Notes under the pieces: model-generated
Databases searched by the model: none
Told to the model about the DNA's origin: nothing
Seen by the model: only the letters and a program-made list of their open reading frames with translations
Position numbers and translations under genes: made by a program
Assembly: GCF_022343555.1 (NCBI RefSeq)
Contig: NZ_JAKQZH010000002.1
Location: 868,001-932,000, forward strand
Source of the DNA: Marinobacter sp. C7
GTDB lineage: Bacteria; Pseudomonadota; Gammaproteobacteria; Pseudomonadales; Oleiphilaceae
Length of the DNA: 64,000 nt
Direction: 5' to 3'
Shown here: positions 29,020-36,810 of the stretch, one piece after another
Layout: each line of letters opens with the position of its first letter
How positions within the stretch are numbered: the first letter of the stretch is position 1

Positions 29020-31740
29020 TCAGTGGGCTTCGTCCCAGTTATCACCGACGCCTGCATCCACCACGAGGGGGATGGCCAGTTCGGCAGCGCCGGACATCCT
29101 CTCGACCAGCCCGTCCCTGACCTTGTCCAGCGCTGATTCCTTCACTTCAATAATAAGTTCGTCGTGGACCTGCATGGTCATGCGGGCGTCCTCGGGGTGT
29201 TCCTTGCGCAGCCAGTTATCCACTTCAATCATTGCCCGCTTGATGATATCGGCTGCAGTTCCCTGCATGGGGGCGTTGATCGCCGTGCGCTCGGCCGCCT
29301 GCTGCATTTGCTTGTTGCGGGCGTTGATCTCGGGCAGATACAGGCGACGGCCGAACAGGGTTTCCACGAAACCGTCGTCGTGGGCCTGTTTCCGGATGTT
29401 GTCCATATACTTCAGGACCCCGGGGTAGCGCTCGAAGTAGCGATCGATGTATTCCTGTGCCAGTTTCCGCTCCACGCCCAGCTGGCGTGAGAGTCCGAAG
29501 GCGGACATGCCGTAAATAAGGCCGAAGTTGATGGCCTTGGCGCTTCGGCGCTGATCGGAACTGACCTCCTTGAGGTCGACACCGAAGACCTCGGCCGCCG
29601 TGGCTTTGTGGATGTCCTCGCCGTGTTCGAAGGCGCTGATCAGTCCTTTGTCCCCGGACAGGTGGGCCATGATCCGAAGTTCAATCTGGGAGTAGTCCGC
29701 TGCGACCAGCTTGTACCCTTCCGGAGCGATGAAGGCCTGGCGGATGCGCCGGCCCTGTTCGGTACGGATCGGGATGTTCTGCAGGTTGGGTTCCGAGGAG
29801 GACAGCCGCCCTGTGGCAGTAACCGCCTGGTGATAGGAGGTGTGCACCCGACCGGTACGATGGTGGATCAGCTCCGGCAGGGTGTCGGTATAGGTCGACT
29901 TCAGCTTGCTCAGGCTCCGGTGCTCGAGGATCAGCCGGGGCAGTTCGTGCTCGTGAGCCAGTTCCTGCAAGACCGGCTCGGCGGTCGATGGTGCGCCCTT
30001 TGGTGTCTTCTTGATGACCGGCAGCCCCAGCTTGTCGTAGAAAATGGCCTGCAGCTGTTTGGTGGAGCCCAGGTTGAAGGTTTCCCCGGCGACCTCGTGG
30101 GCCTCCTCTTCCAGTTCGGCCATGCGTTCGGCCAGCTCCTGGCTGTGTTTCCTCAGCACGCTGGCGCTGATCAGGGTTCCGCGTTGTTCCATGCGCGACA
30201 GTACCGGCACCAGCGGGAGGTCGATCTCCCGGTAGACGGAATCCAGTTTGCCGGTTTCCCGGAGTCGGGGGCTCAGGGTCTGATGCAGGCGCAGGGTGAT
30301 ATCGGCATCCTCGGCGGCATAGGGGCCCGCCTTTTCCAGGTCAATCTGGTTGAACGTCAGCTGTTTTGCACCCTTGCCGGCAATGGATTCGTAGGTGATG
30401 GTTTGCTCGCCAAGGTATTCGCGGGCCAGGCTGTCCATGTCGTGACGGGTGGCCACGGAATTGAGAACATAGGACTCCAGCATGGTGTCCTCGGCAATGC
30501 CTTCCAGATCAATGCCATGGTTGGCGAGGACGTTCTTGTCGTACTTGAGGTTCTGCCCCACCTTCTTCTGCTTCGGGTTTTCCAGAAGCGGCTTGAGCTG
30601 GTCCAGGACCTTGTCGCGGTCGAGTTGTTCCGGTGCGCCCATGTAGTCGTGGGCCAGCGGGACATAGGCCGCCTCGCCCGGCTCGACGGCGAAGGACACC
30701 CCCACGATCTCGGCATCGATGTACCGAAGGCTGGTGGTCTCCGTGTCAAAGGCGAATAGATCCGACGCCTTCAGGCGCTCGATCCAGTCGTCCAGCTCTT
30801 TCTGCTCGGTGATGACGTCGTACCGCTTTTGTTCCGGGGTGGAGGGAGCGTTGGCGTCTGCCTTTGCTTCTGCGTCACTTTCGCTTTCCAGTTCGTTCAC
30901 CCAGCTTCGGAACTCATATTCCTTGAACAGTTCCAGCAGCTGGTCGTCGTTCTGCTCACGCAGTTTCAGATCCTCCAGCCCGAATTCGAGATCGACGTCG
31001 GTCCGGATGGTCGCAAGCTCGCGGCTCAGGGGCAGGGTGTCGATGGCTTCGCGCAGGTATTCGCCGATCTTGCCCTTGATCTCGTCAGCGTGCTCAATGA
31101 GATTGTCCAGATCCTTGTAGGTCTGCAGCCATTTGACGGCGGTCTTCGGGCCGCACTTGTTCACGCCGGGGATGTTGTCCACCTTGTCGCCCACCAGGGC
31201 AAGGTAGTCGATGATCTGCTCGGGCGTCACGCCGAACTTCTCCACCACGCCCTCGCGGTCCATGCGGGTCTCGGTCATGGTGTTGATCAGGGTGACATGG
31301 TCACTGACCAGTTGCGCCATGTCCTTGTCGCCGGTGGAGACCACCACGTCGATGCCCTTGCTGGTGGCTTCGTTCGCCAGAGTGCCGATGACGTCGTCGG
31401 CTTCCACTTTCGGGACGATCAGAAGGGGCAGGCCCATGGCCCGGACGATTTCGTGAATGGGTTCGATCTGCATGCCCAGGTCTTCCGGCATGGGAGGCCG
31501 GTTGGCCTTGTACTCCTCGTACATCTCATGACGGAAGGTTTTGCCCTTGGCATCGAAGACCACCACCATTTTCGAGCCCGGGAAATCCTGCTCCAGACGG
31601 CGGATCATGCTGATCACGCCCTTGATGGCCCCGGTCGGGTGATTCTTGCTGTTGGTCAGAGGCGGCAGCGCGTGATAAGCGCGGAAAAGGTAGGATGAGC
31701 CGTCGACGAGCACCACGGGCGGGGTCTTTTTTTCATTCAT
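29020..31740 (-). CDS. polA: DNA polymerase I
   Basis: Pol I does gap filling, Okazaki maturation and repair. The 906-residue protein has all three domains. The 5'-3' exonuclease domain is at 1-~290 (VVLVDGSSYLFRAYHALPPL; STGDKDMAQLVSD). The 3'-5' exonuclease domain is at ~320-510 (LFAFDTETTSLRYIDAEIVG with the DxE pair intact). The polymerase domain is at ~530-906 (ATGRLSSSEPNLQNIPIRTE; AADYSQIELRIMAHLSGD; RRSAKAINFGLIYGMSAFGL; MTMQVHDELIIEV). I start at ATG 31740 (MNEKKTPPVVLVDG); a TTG 16 codons upstream is possible. A GC-rich hairpin lies 12 bp past the stop. Confidence 0.96.
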   Translation of the reverse strand: MNEKKTPPVVLVDGSSYLFRAYHALPPLTNSKNHPTGAIKGVISMIRRLEQDFPGSKMVVVFDAKGKTFRHEMYEEYKANRPPMPEDLGMQIEPIHEIVRAMGLPLLIVPKVEADDVIGTLANEATSKGIDVVVSTGDKDMAQLVSDHVTLINTMTETRMDREGVVEKFGVTPEQIIDYLALVGDKVDNIPGVNKCGPKTAVKWLQTYKDLDNLIEHADEIKGKIGEYLREAIDTLPLSRELATIRTDVDLEFGLEDLKLREQNDDQLLELFKEYEFRSWVNELESESDAEAKADANAPSTPEQKRYDVITEQKELDDWIERLKASDLFAFDTETTSLRYIDAEIVGVSFAVEPGEAAYVPLAHDYMGAPEQLDRDKVLDQLKPLLENPKQKKVGQNLKYDKNVLANHGIDLEGIAEDTMLESYVLNSVATRHDMDSLAREYLGEQTITYESIAGKGAKQLTFNQIDLEKAGPYAAEDADITLRLHQTLSPRLRETGKLDSVYREIDLPLVPVLSRMEQRGTLISASVLRKHSQELAERMAELEEEAHEVAGETFNLGSTKQLQAIFYDKLGLPVIKKTPKGAPSTAEPVLQELAHEHELPRLILEHRSLSKLKSTYTDTLPELIHHRTGRVHTSYHQAVTATGRLSSSEPNLQNIPIRTEQGRRIRQAFIAPEGYKLVAADYSQIELRIMAHLSGDKGLISAFEHGEDIHKATAAEVFGVDLKEVSSDQRRSAKAINFGLIYGMSAFGLSRQLGVERKLAQEYIDRYFERYPGVLKYMDNIRKQAHDDGFVETLFGRRLYLPEINARNKQMQQAAERTAINAPMQGTAADIIKRAMIEVDNWLRKEHPEDARMTMQVHDELIIEVKESALDKVRDGLVERMSGAAELAIPLVVDAGVGDNWDEAH

Positions 31741-31827
31741 AGAAACAGGGGTCCGGATTCTGATTGAAGCGTTGGTTGGCTTGTGCAACTCTGTACCGAA
31801 ATGGATTGACGAAAGGGTATCACGAAA

Positions 31828-32166
31828 ATGAAACGAATCGCTTGCCCCGCCATACTGCTTGCTTGCCTGCCGTTGGCGGCGGTGGCCCAGGAGGAGGGGG
31901 CGCTGGACCAGACCCCGGTGGAGACACCGAAAGAGCCGGTAGTGGTGACCGATTACCAGCCTGAGGCAGAAGGACCGCAGATTGTTATTCGTCCCGGCGA
32001 GAACGAGGTGTTTTACGAGTACCGTGTGAATGGCCAGCTGATGGAGATCAAGGTGGTGCCCGAGGCGGGACCGGAGTATTACCTCGTGCCGGCGGACGGC
32101 GGCGGCTGGATCCGGGAGACTGAATCCGATCTGTTGGTGCCGAGCTGGGTCCTGTTCCGGTGGTAA
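31828..32166 (+). CDS. Periplasmic DUF2782 protein
   Basis: The product is a 112-residue protein with signal peptide KRIACPAILLACLPLAAVAQ. The DUF2782 core is in the second half (PQIVIRPGENEVFYEYRVNG; LMEIKVVPEAGPEYYLVPAD), ending SDLLVPSWVLFRW. The possible lipobox LLAC is followed by LPLAAVA rather than a cut-ready Gly/Ala, so a normal signal peptidase I cut after AVA is more likely. It is divergent from polA, 87 bp apart, as in Pseudomonas. Function is unknown. Confidence 0.85.
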   Translation: MKRIACPAILLACLPLAAVAQEEGALDQTPVETPKEPVVVTDYQPEAEGPQIVIRPGENEVFYEYRVNGQLMEIKVVPEAGPEYYLVPADGGGWIRETESDLLVPSWVLFRW

Positions 32167-32289
32167 CCGGTTTTTAGTATGAACATTCTAATTTTTGCCC
32201 GTATCTTGGTTAGTGAGATCTGCAAAAGGCCTGCGTTTTAAGTAGTCAGCGGGCCTGACGAATGTTCACAAAACCAAGGAGAGTCCATC

Positions 32290-32715
32290 ATGGGTAAACT
32301 CAAATCCTACCAGGAACAGCTTCAGGAAATCGTAGAAAAGGGCATCAATGCCGCGGAAGAGCAGCAGAAGAAAATCGCTGCCAAACCGTTCGAATACGCC
32401 GAGAAGCTCGAATCCGAAGCCCGCGAGTACAGCGTCAAGACCCTGCGTAAGCGTTACGATGGCTACAGTGAGAGCCTGTTCGAGCAGCTGCGCAGCCTGA
32501 ACTCCCGTTTCGGAAACTTTGCTGCCGAGCTGGTTGCCAAGCTGGAGAAGGAAGCTGCTGAAGGTGCAGACACGGTTTCTGAGGCCGCTGAGGAAGTTGC
32601 CGAAGTGGCCCAGGAAGCCAAGAAGTCCGTTGAGCCGAAGAAGCCGGCGGCTCGCAAGACCACTGCGCGCAAGAGCAGCGGTTCCTCAGCCAAGAAGAGC
32701 ACAGCCTCTGCTTGA
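32290..32715 (+). CDS. Phasin-like helical protein with Lys/Ala-rich tail
   Basis: The product is a 141-residue protein. Residues 1-~95 are one amphipathic helical region (LKSYQEQLQEIVEKGINAAE; LRSLNSRFGNFAAELVAKLE). Residues ~96-112 are acidic and Ala/Glu/Val-rich. Residues ~113-141 are basic (KKPAARKTTARKSSGSSAKK), like H1-type or PhaF tails. This layout resembles phasin/PhaF proteins that coat polyhydroxyalkanoate granules and may bind DNA, but no pha gene is nearby. GGAGAG precedes the ATG. The gene ends 22 bp before a REP-like palindrome. Confidence 0.7.
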   Translation: MGKLKSYQEQLQEIVEKGINAAEEQQKKIAAKPFEYAEKLESEAREYSVKTLRKRYDGYSESLFEQLRSLNSRFGNFAAELVAKLEKEAAEGADTVSEAAEEVAEVAQEAKKSVEPKKPAARKTTARKSSGSSAKKSTASA

Positions 32716-32737
32716 TCTGAATTGATGTGAATAAGAC

Positions 32738-32767
32738 GGGGTCAGAAGAAAGCGTTCTTCTGACCCC
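32738..32767. repeat. REP-like palindrome copy 3 (compensated variant)
   Basis: Arms GGGGTCAGAAGAA / TTCTTCTGACCCC with loop AGCG. Compared with the other copies one base is changed in each arm so pairing is kept. TTTTT follows on the plus strand, so it can also terminate the phasin-like gene; it lies between converging genes. Confidence 0.85.
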
Positions 32768-32783
32768 ATTTTTATGGCCCGCT

Positions 32784-33431
32784 TTAATTCTCCGCGGGTG
32801 CTTCCAAAGGCAGCGTCCGCTCCTTGTCAGTGATTACTTCCAGGCGTTCGATATCTTCCCGATACGTCTTTTTCAGCTCCACAATGTCCTGGCGCTGACT
32901 GGCGATATCCTGCTCGATTTCCTCAATCTGGGATTCAAGTCGACGGATCTTGTCCAGGGTGGGTTGCGGGATTTCCCGCCCGGCGCGCTCCATGTCGGCG
33001 GCGCGGCTCTGCTCGTTGTTAAGCTGGGATGAAATCACCTGGATATTGCCGCGCTTGAGCTGGATCAGCCCATTCATTTCCCGAACCTTGCGGTGCATGG
33101 CTTCAACCGCCTGGTCGGGGTGGCTGTAGCGTTTGAGCAGCAGTTCGTCCTGTTCGCGCTGGCGCTCGAGTTCCTGTTGCCGCTTCTTTTCGGCCTCGCG
33201 AGCGGCAATCTCTTCTTTGGTCGGCGCGGGCGGCACGGTTTCGACCACCCGACCATTGTTGCCGAGGATGTCGTAACCCCGTTTGGTGGCTTCCTGGGGG
33301 ATGGTATTACTGATTACTACCTGGCCCTGTGCGTCGGTGTAACGATACATCTGGGCATTAGCCGGCAGTGAAGCGCCCATGGTCGCCACCAGCAGCAATG
33401 CCGAGGAATACACAGACAGACGATTGCCCAT
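32784..33431 (-). CDS. Secreted DUF4124 coiled-coil protein
   Basis: The product is a 215-residue protein with a signal peptide ending ANA (MGASLPANA, residues ~18-26). The mature N-terminus is the short DUF4124 beta motif (QMYRYTDAQGQVVISNTIPQ). A long charged coiled coil follows from ~70 to 205 (EEIAAREAEKKRQQELERQR; LESQIEEIEQDIASQRQDIV). The role is unknown; such proteins are periplasmic. It starts 3 nt after the pyrE stop, so it is translated as the second gene of a pyrE operon. Confidence 0.85.
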   Translation of the reverse strand: MGNRLSVYSSALLLVATMGASLPANAQMYRYTDAQGQVVISNTIPQEATKRGYDILGNNGRVVETVPPAPTKEEIAAREAEKKRQQELERQREQDELLLKRYSHPDQAVEAMHRKVREMNGLIQLKRGNIQVISSQLNNEQSRAADMERAGREIPQPTLDKIRRLESQIEEIEQDIASQRQDIVELKKTYREDIERLEVITDKERTLPLEAPAEN

Positions 33432-33434
33432 CAG

Positions 33435-34073
33435 TCAGACTCCGTATTGATCACGGTATTCGGCTACCTTGTCCGCGTGACCGGCAAACTCCGGGTTGGC
33501 CTTGAGGTAGTCGAGTACCTGTTCGAGGCGAATTATGCTGACCACAGGAATGGCAAATTTCTTTTCCACTTCCTGGATGGCAGAGAGTTCGCCGTTACCT
33601 TTTTCCTGTCGATCGAGGGCAATGAGTACGCCAGCCGGCTCGGCGCCTGCCGCCCGGATGAGATCAATAGACTCGCGAATAGCAGTGCCGGCGGTGATGA
33701 CGTCATCCACGATCAGCACTTTGCCCTCCAGTGGGGCGCCGACGATGTTGCCGCCCTCACCATGATCTTTCTTTTCTTTGCGGTTAAAGGCAAATGGTTT
33801 GCTGTTACCTTCTGTAGCCAGGGCCATGGCGGTGACGGTAGCCAAGGGAATGCCCTTATAGGCAGGGCCGAAAATGATGTCATAATCCAGCCCGCTGCGG
33901 CTGATAGCGGCGGCATAGGCCTTGCTTAGCTGCAGCAGGTCATTACCGGTATTGAACAGTCCGGCGTTGAAGAAGTACGGGCTGGTGCGGCCGGATTTGA
34001 GTGTGAACTCTCCAAAACGCAACACGTTCCGCTGGATGGCGAACTCGATGAAATCTTGCTGATAGTCGTGCAT
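33435..34073 (-). CDS. pyrE: Orotate phosphoribosyltransferase
   Basis: PyrE joins orotate to PRPP, giving OMP in pyrimidine synthesis. The 212-residue protein has [19 protein letters not shown] near 22, [16 protein letters not shown] near 70, [16 protein letters not shown] near 100 with the flexible catalytic loop, and the PRPP loop [20 protein letters not shown] near 120. It is divergent from the crc-like gene, 81 bp apart, the same arrangement as pyrE-crc in Pseudomonas. Confidence 0.95.
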   Translation of the reverse strand: MHDYQQDFIEFAIQRNVLRFGEFTLKSGRTSPYFFNAGLFNTGNDLLQLSKAYAAAISRSGLDYDIIFGPAYKGIPLATVTAMALATEGNSKPFAFNRKEKKDHGEGGNIVGAPLEGKVLIVDDVITAGTAIRESIDLIRAAGAEPAGVLIALDRQEKGNGELSAIQEVEKKFAIPVVSIIRLEQVLDYLKANPEFAGHADKVAEYRDQYGV

Positions 34074-34154
34074 GACAAGGCTTCTGGCGGGAGTGGATCT
34101 TTAATTAGTGCGTAAAAACGGTATCATACACACAAACCGAATCAGGGAACACGT

Positions 34155-34961
34155 ATGCGGGTAGTATCAATCAGCGTCAATGGTCTCGCCCAGGCTGTTG
34201 ATAAGGGCTTTTTTGACTGGCTGGCCGACCAGGACGCTGACGTGGTTTGCGTTCAGGATCACCGCATGCGCGCCTACGAGATTGAAGACTACAATCTCAT
34301 TCCTGAGGGCTATGAAGCCTACTTCATTGACGGCGAGAAGAACGAGCATGGCGGTGTCGGCATCTACACCCGTCATTTCCCGAAGGCCATCATGTACGGT
34401 TTCGCCAATGAGCAGGCGGACCGTGAGGGGCGCTTCCTGCAGGCGGATTTTGACAAGGTTTCTGTCGCCTGTGTTCTGGCGCCCTGTGCGCTGGGGCGAG
34501 AGGAAGAGCTGATCGGTGAGGATGACCTGACCGTTCTGGACCACAAGGACGAGTTCATGGATGCCTTCGGGCTGCATATGCAGAAGACCCTGCGTAAGCG
34601 TCGCCAGTTCATCTTCTGTGCGAACCTGCAAACCGCCCACCATGTGACGGATGCGTCTCCGCTCTATCACAAGTTCGATTTTTCAGGTTTTCTGCCCCAC
34701 GAGCGGGCTTGGCTGGATCGCCTGTTTGATGAAATGGGCTGTATTGATGCCTTCCGCGAAGTCAACAAGCAGAGTAGTCAGTTCACATGGTGGCCTGAGC
34801 AGGCCGAGGGTGCCCGTCGGAATGCGGGTATCCGGGTGGACTATCAGTTGCTGACGCCGGGAATTCGCAAGACCATCCAGGATGGCTGGATTGATACGTC
34901 GACCCGGTTCTCCGATCACGCGCCGGTGATCATGGATTACGACATCGAGATCGGTTTTTGA
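34155..34961 (+). CDS. crc: Crc-like protein (exonuclease III fold, degenerate active site)
   Basis: The 268-residue protein has the exonuclease III/EEP fold and is the positional and sequence counterpart of Pseudomonas Crc, the Hfq partner in catabolite repression. N9 of SISVNG is kept. The metal-binding Glu of ExoIII is Asp35 (VCVQDHRM). The GDxN catalytic block is CANLQTAHH near 155, lacking the Asp and Asn. FSDHAP near the end is still present. Shared Crc blocks are GRFLQADFDKVSVACVLAP near 92 and RVDYQLLTPGIRKTIQDGW near 232. Nuclease activity is therefore unlikely, and an RNA-linked regulatory role is likely. It is flanked by pyrE and rph as in Pseudomonas. Confidence 0.85.
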   Translation: MRVVSISVNGLAQAVDKGFFDWLADQDADVVCVQDHRMRAYEIEDYNLIPEGYEAYFIDGEKNEHGGVGIYTRHFPKAIMYGFANEQADREGRFLQADFDKVSVACVLAPCALGREEELIGEDDLTVLDHKDEFMDAFGLHMQKTLRKRRQFIFCANLQTAHHVTDASPLYHKFDFSGFLPHERAWLDRLFDEMGCIDAFREVNKQSSQFTWWPEQAEGARRNAGIRVDYQLLTPGIRKTIQDGWIDTSTRFSDHAPVIMDYDIEIGF

Positions 34962-34965
34962 GTCT

Positions 34966-34998
34966 GGGGGAAGGCGCCTGTGTGGCGATGCTTCCCCC
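34966..34998. terminator. Hairpin between crc-like gene and rph
   Basis: GGGGGAAG / CTTCCCCC arms with an inner CGCC/GGCG helix lie in the 47-bp gap of two converging genes. No U-run is present, so its terminator role is tentative. Confidence 0.45.
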
Positions 34999-35008
34999 GA
35001 CTTGTGAG

Positions 35009-35725
35009 TTAGCCTTCCAGCGCTGTTTTCTGGATTTCAAACAACTGCTCAATTCCCTGCTTTGCCAGCGTCAGCATGCTGTCCAGTTCTGACTGTTCAA
35101 ACGGCGCGCCTTCTGCCGTTCCCTGGATCTCGATGAAGCCACCCTTGTCGGTCATGATGACGTTCATGTCGGTTTCGGCTTCGGAGTCTTCCGGGTAGTC
35201 CAGGTCGACGACCGGCATTCCCTTGTAAACACCCACGGAAAGTGCCGCCACCATCTGCTTGAGTGGGGAGGTTTTCACGCGCTTTTCCGCCACCAGGTGG
35301 TTCAGGGCGTCCACCAGGGCCACGCAGCCGCCGGTGATCGCTGCGGTGCGGGTGCCGCCGTCGGCCTGGATGACGTCGCAGTCGACGGTGATGGTGTGTT
35401 CGCCCAGGGCTTCCAGGTCCACGGCGGCGCGCAGGGAGCGGCCAATCAGGCGCTGGATTTCGACGGTGCGTCCTCCCTGCTTGCCACGGGCGGCTTCCCG
35501 GCCCATGCGGCTGCCGGTGGAGCGGGGCAGCATGCCATATTCGGCGGTGATCCAGCCTTTGCCTTCACCGCGAAGGAAAGGCGGAACCTTGTTTTCGACG
35601 GAGGCGGTGCAGATCACTTTGGTGTCCCCGAATTCCACCAATACCGAGCCCTCGGCGTGGCGGGTGTAGTTCCGGGTGATTCGGACGTCTCTGGGTTGCT
35701 CGGGCGTTCTGCCGCTTGGTCGCAT
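35009..35725 (-). CDS. rph: Ribonuclease PH
   Basis: RNase PH is a phosphorolytic 3'-5' exoribonuclease for tRNA 3' maturation. The full-length 238-residue protein has [20 protein letters not shown] at the start, [20 protein letters not shown] near 80, [19 protein letters not shown] near 115 and [19 protein letters not shown] near 175. No truncation as in E. coli K-12 is seen. AGGACAC precedes the ATG. It converges on crc and diverges from yicC. Confidence 0.95.
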   Translation of the reverse strand: MRPSGRTPEQPRDVRITRNYTRHAEGSVLVEFGDTKVICTASVENKVPPFLRGEGKGWITAEYGMLPRSTGSRMGREAARGKQGGRTVEIQRLIGRSLRAAVDLEALGEHTITVDCDVIQADGGTRTAAITGGCVALVDALNHLVAEKRVKTSPLKQMVAALSVGVYKGMPVVDLDYPEDSEAETDMNVIMTDKGGFIEIQGTAEGAPFEQSELDSMLTLAKQGIEQLFEIQKTALEG

Positions 35726-35914
35726 AGTGTGTCCTGTATCTGAATCTGAATGTCCGGACGTGGATCCGGGCGAGGGTCATGAAAGGACAGCGAGTATAAC
35801 ACGCTCACCGGATAACACAGGTGGACCGACCCTGCCTCTTTGGTCGGGTTCGCCGCAACTGTTAAGAGCCTGTTAAACTCCGGTGATCTGCCAAACATGA
35901 TGATTGGAGCCGAT

Positions 35915-36781
35915 ATGATCCGGAGTATGACTGCTTTTGCCCGGAAGGATACCCGCGGTGACTGGGGTACCCTGACCTGTGAGATTCGCACCGTGAACCA
36001 TCGTTACCTGGAGCCGTCGTTCCGGTTGCCGGAGGCGTTTCGGGAGCTGGAGAACCGGTTTCGGGAAGAGTTGCGCAAGGGGTTGAAGCGGGGGAAGGTG
36101 GATATCTCCATGCGGCTTCAGTCCGCCGAGAACACCGCACAAAGCTTCGAGATCAGTGACGAGATGGCAAAAGCGGTGAACAACGCTGCCAACCATATCA
36201 ACCGGATGCTGGATAACCCGGCCCACATCAGCGCGCTCGACATTCTCCGCTGGCCCGGTGTGCTGTCGGTGCCGGAGCAGGACTACAGTGCGGCGAAGGA
36301 CGCGGCGGCGGAGCTGTTTGCGGACGCAGTGGGCGAGCTGGTCACCGTTCGTGAGCGGGAAGGGGAGCGGCTGCGGCCCTTGTTCGAAGACCGCCTGGAA
36401 GCCATGGGCAAGCTGGTGGCCGATGTTCGCGCCCGGATGCCGGAATTGCTTGAGGCCCAGGAGCGTAATTTACGGGAACGGTTCGAGAAGGCCAGTGTCG
36501 AGCTCGATCCGGACCGGGTAGCCCAGGAAATGGTGATGCTGGCCCAGAAGAGCGATGTGGCCGAAGAGCTGGATCGCCTCGATGCCCATATCGGGGAGGT
36601 CTCCGATACCCTGAAACGGGACGACGCCATTGGCCGGCGCCTGGATTTCCTGATGCAGGAGCTGAATCGGGAGGCGAACACCCTGAGCAGCAAGAGCATC
36701 GATGCCGATGTCACCCGGGCAGCTGTCGACCTCAAGGTGCTGATCGAACAGATGCGGGAACAGGTGCAGAACATCGAATAA
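35915..36781 (+). CDS. yicC: YicC family endoribonuclease
   Basis: The product is a 288-residue protein: MIRSMTAFARKDTRGDWGTL, EIRTVNHRYLEPSFRLPEAF near 25, a long central helical region, and the conserved end DAHIGEVSDTLKRDDAIGRRLDFLMQ region near 225-250 followed by QELNREANTLSSKSIDADVT. Members of the YicC family act as endoribonucleases on mRNA or sRNA. I start at 35915 because GGAG lies upstream; a longer frame from 35840 has no ribosome site. The rph-yicC-gmk order is conserved, here broken by the ATPase. Confidence 0.93.
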   Translation: MIRSMTAFARKDTRGDWGTLTCEIRTVNHRYLEPSFRLPEAFRELENRFREELRKGLKRGKVDISMRLQSAENTAQSFEISDEMAKAVNNAANHINRMLDNPAHISALDILRWPGVLSVPEQDYSAAKDAAAELFADAVGELVTVREREGERLRPLFEDRLEAMGKLVADVRARMPELLEAQERNLRERFEKASVELDPDRVAQEMVMLAQKSDVAEELDRLDAHIGEVSDTLKRDDAIGRRLDFLMQELNREANTLSSKSIDADVTRAAVDLKVLIEQMREQVQNIE

Positions 36782-36810
36782 CAGATGAGTTGAGGCGGAA
36801 ACCCGGCCCC

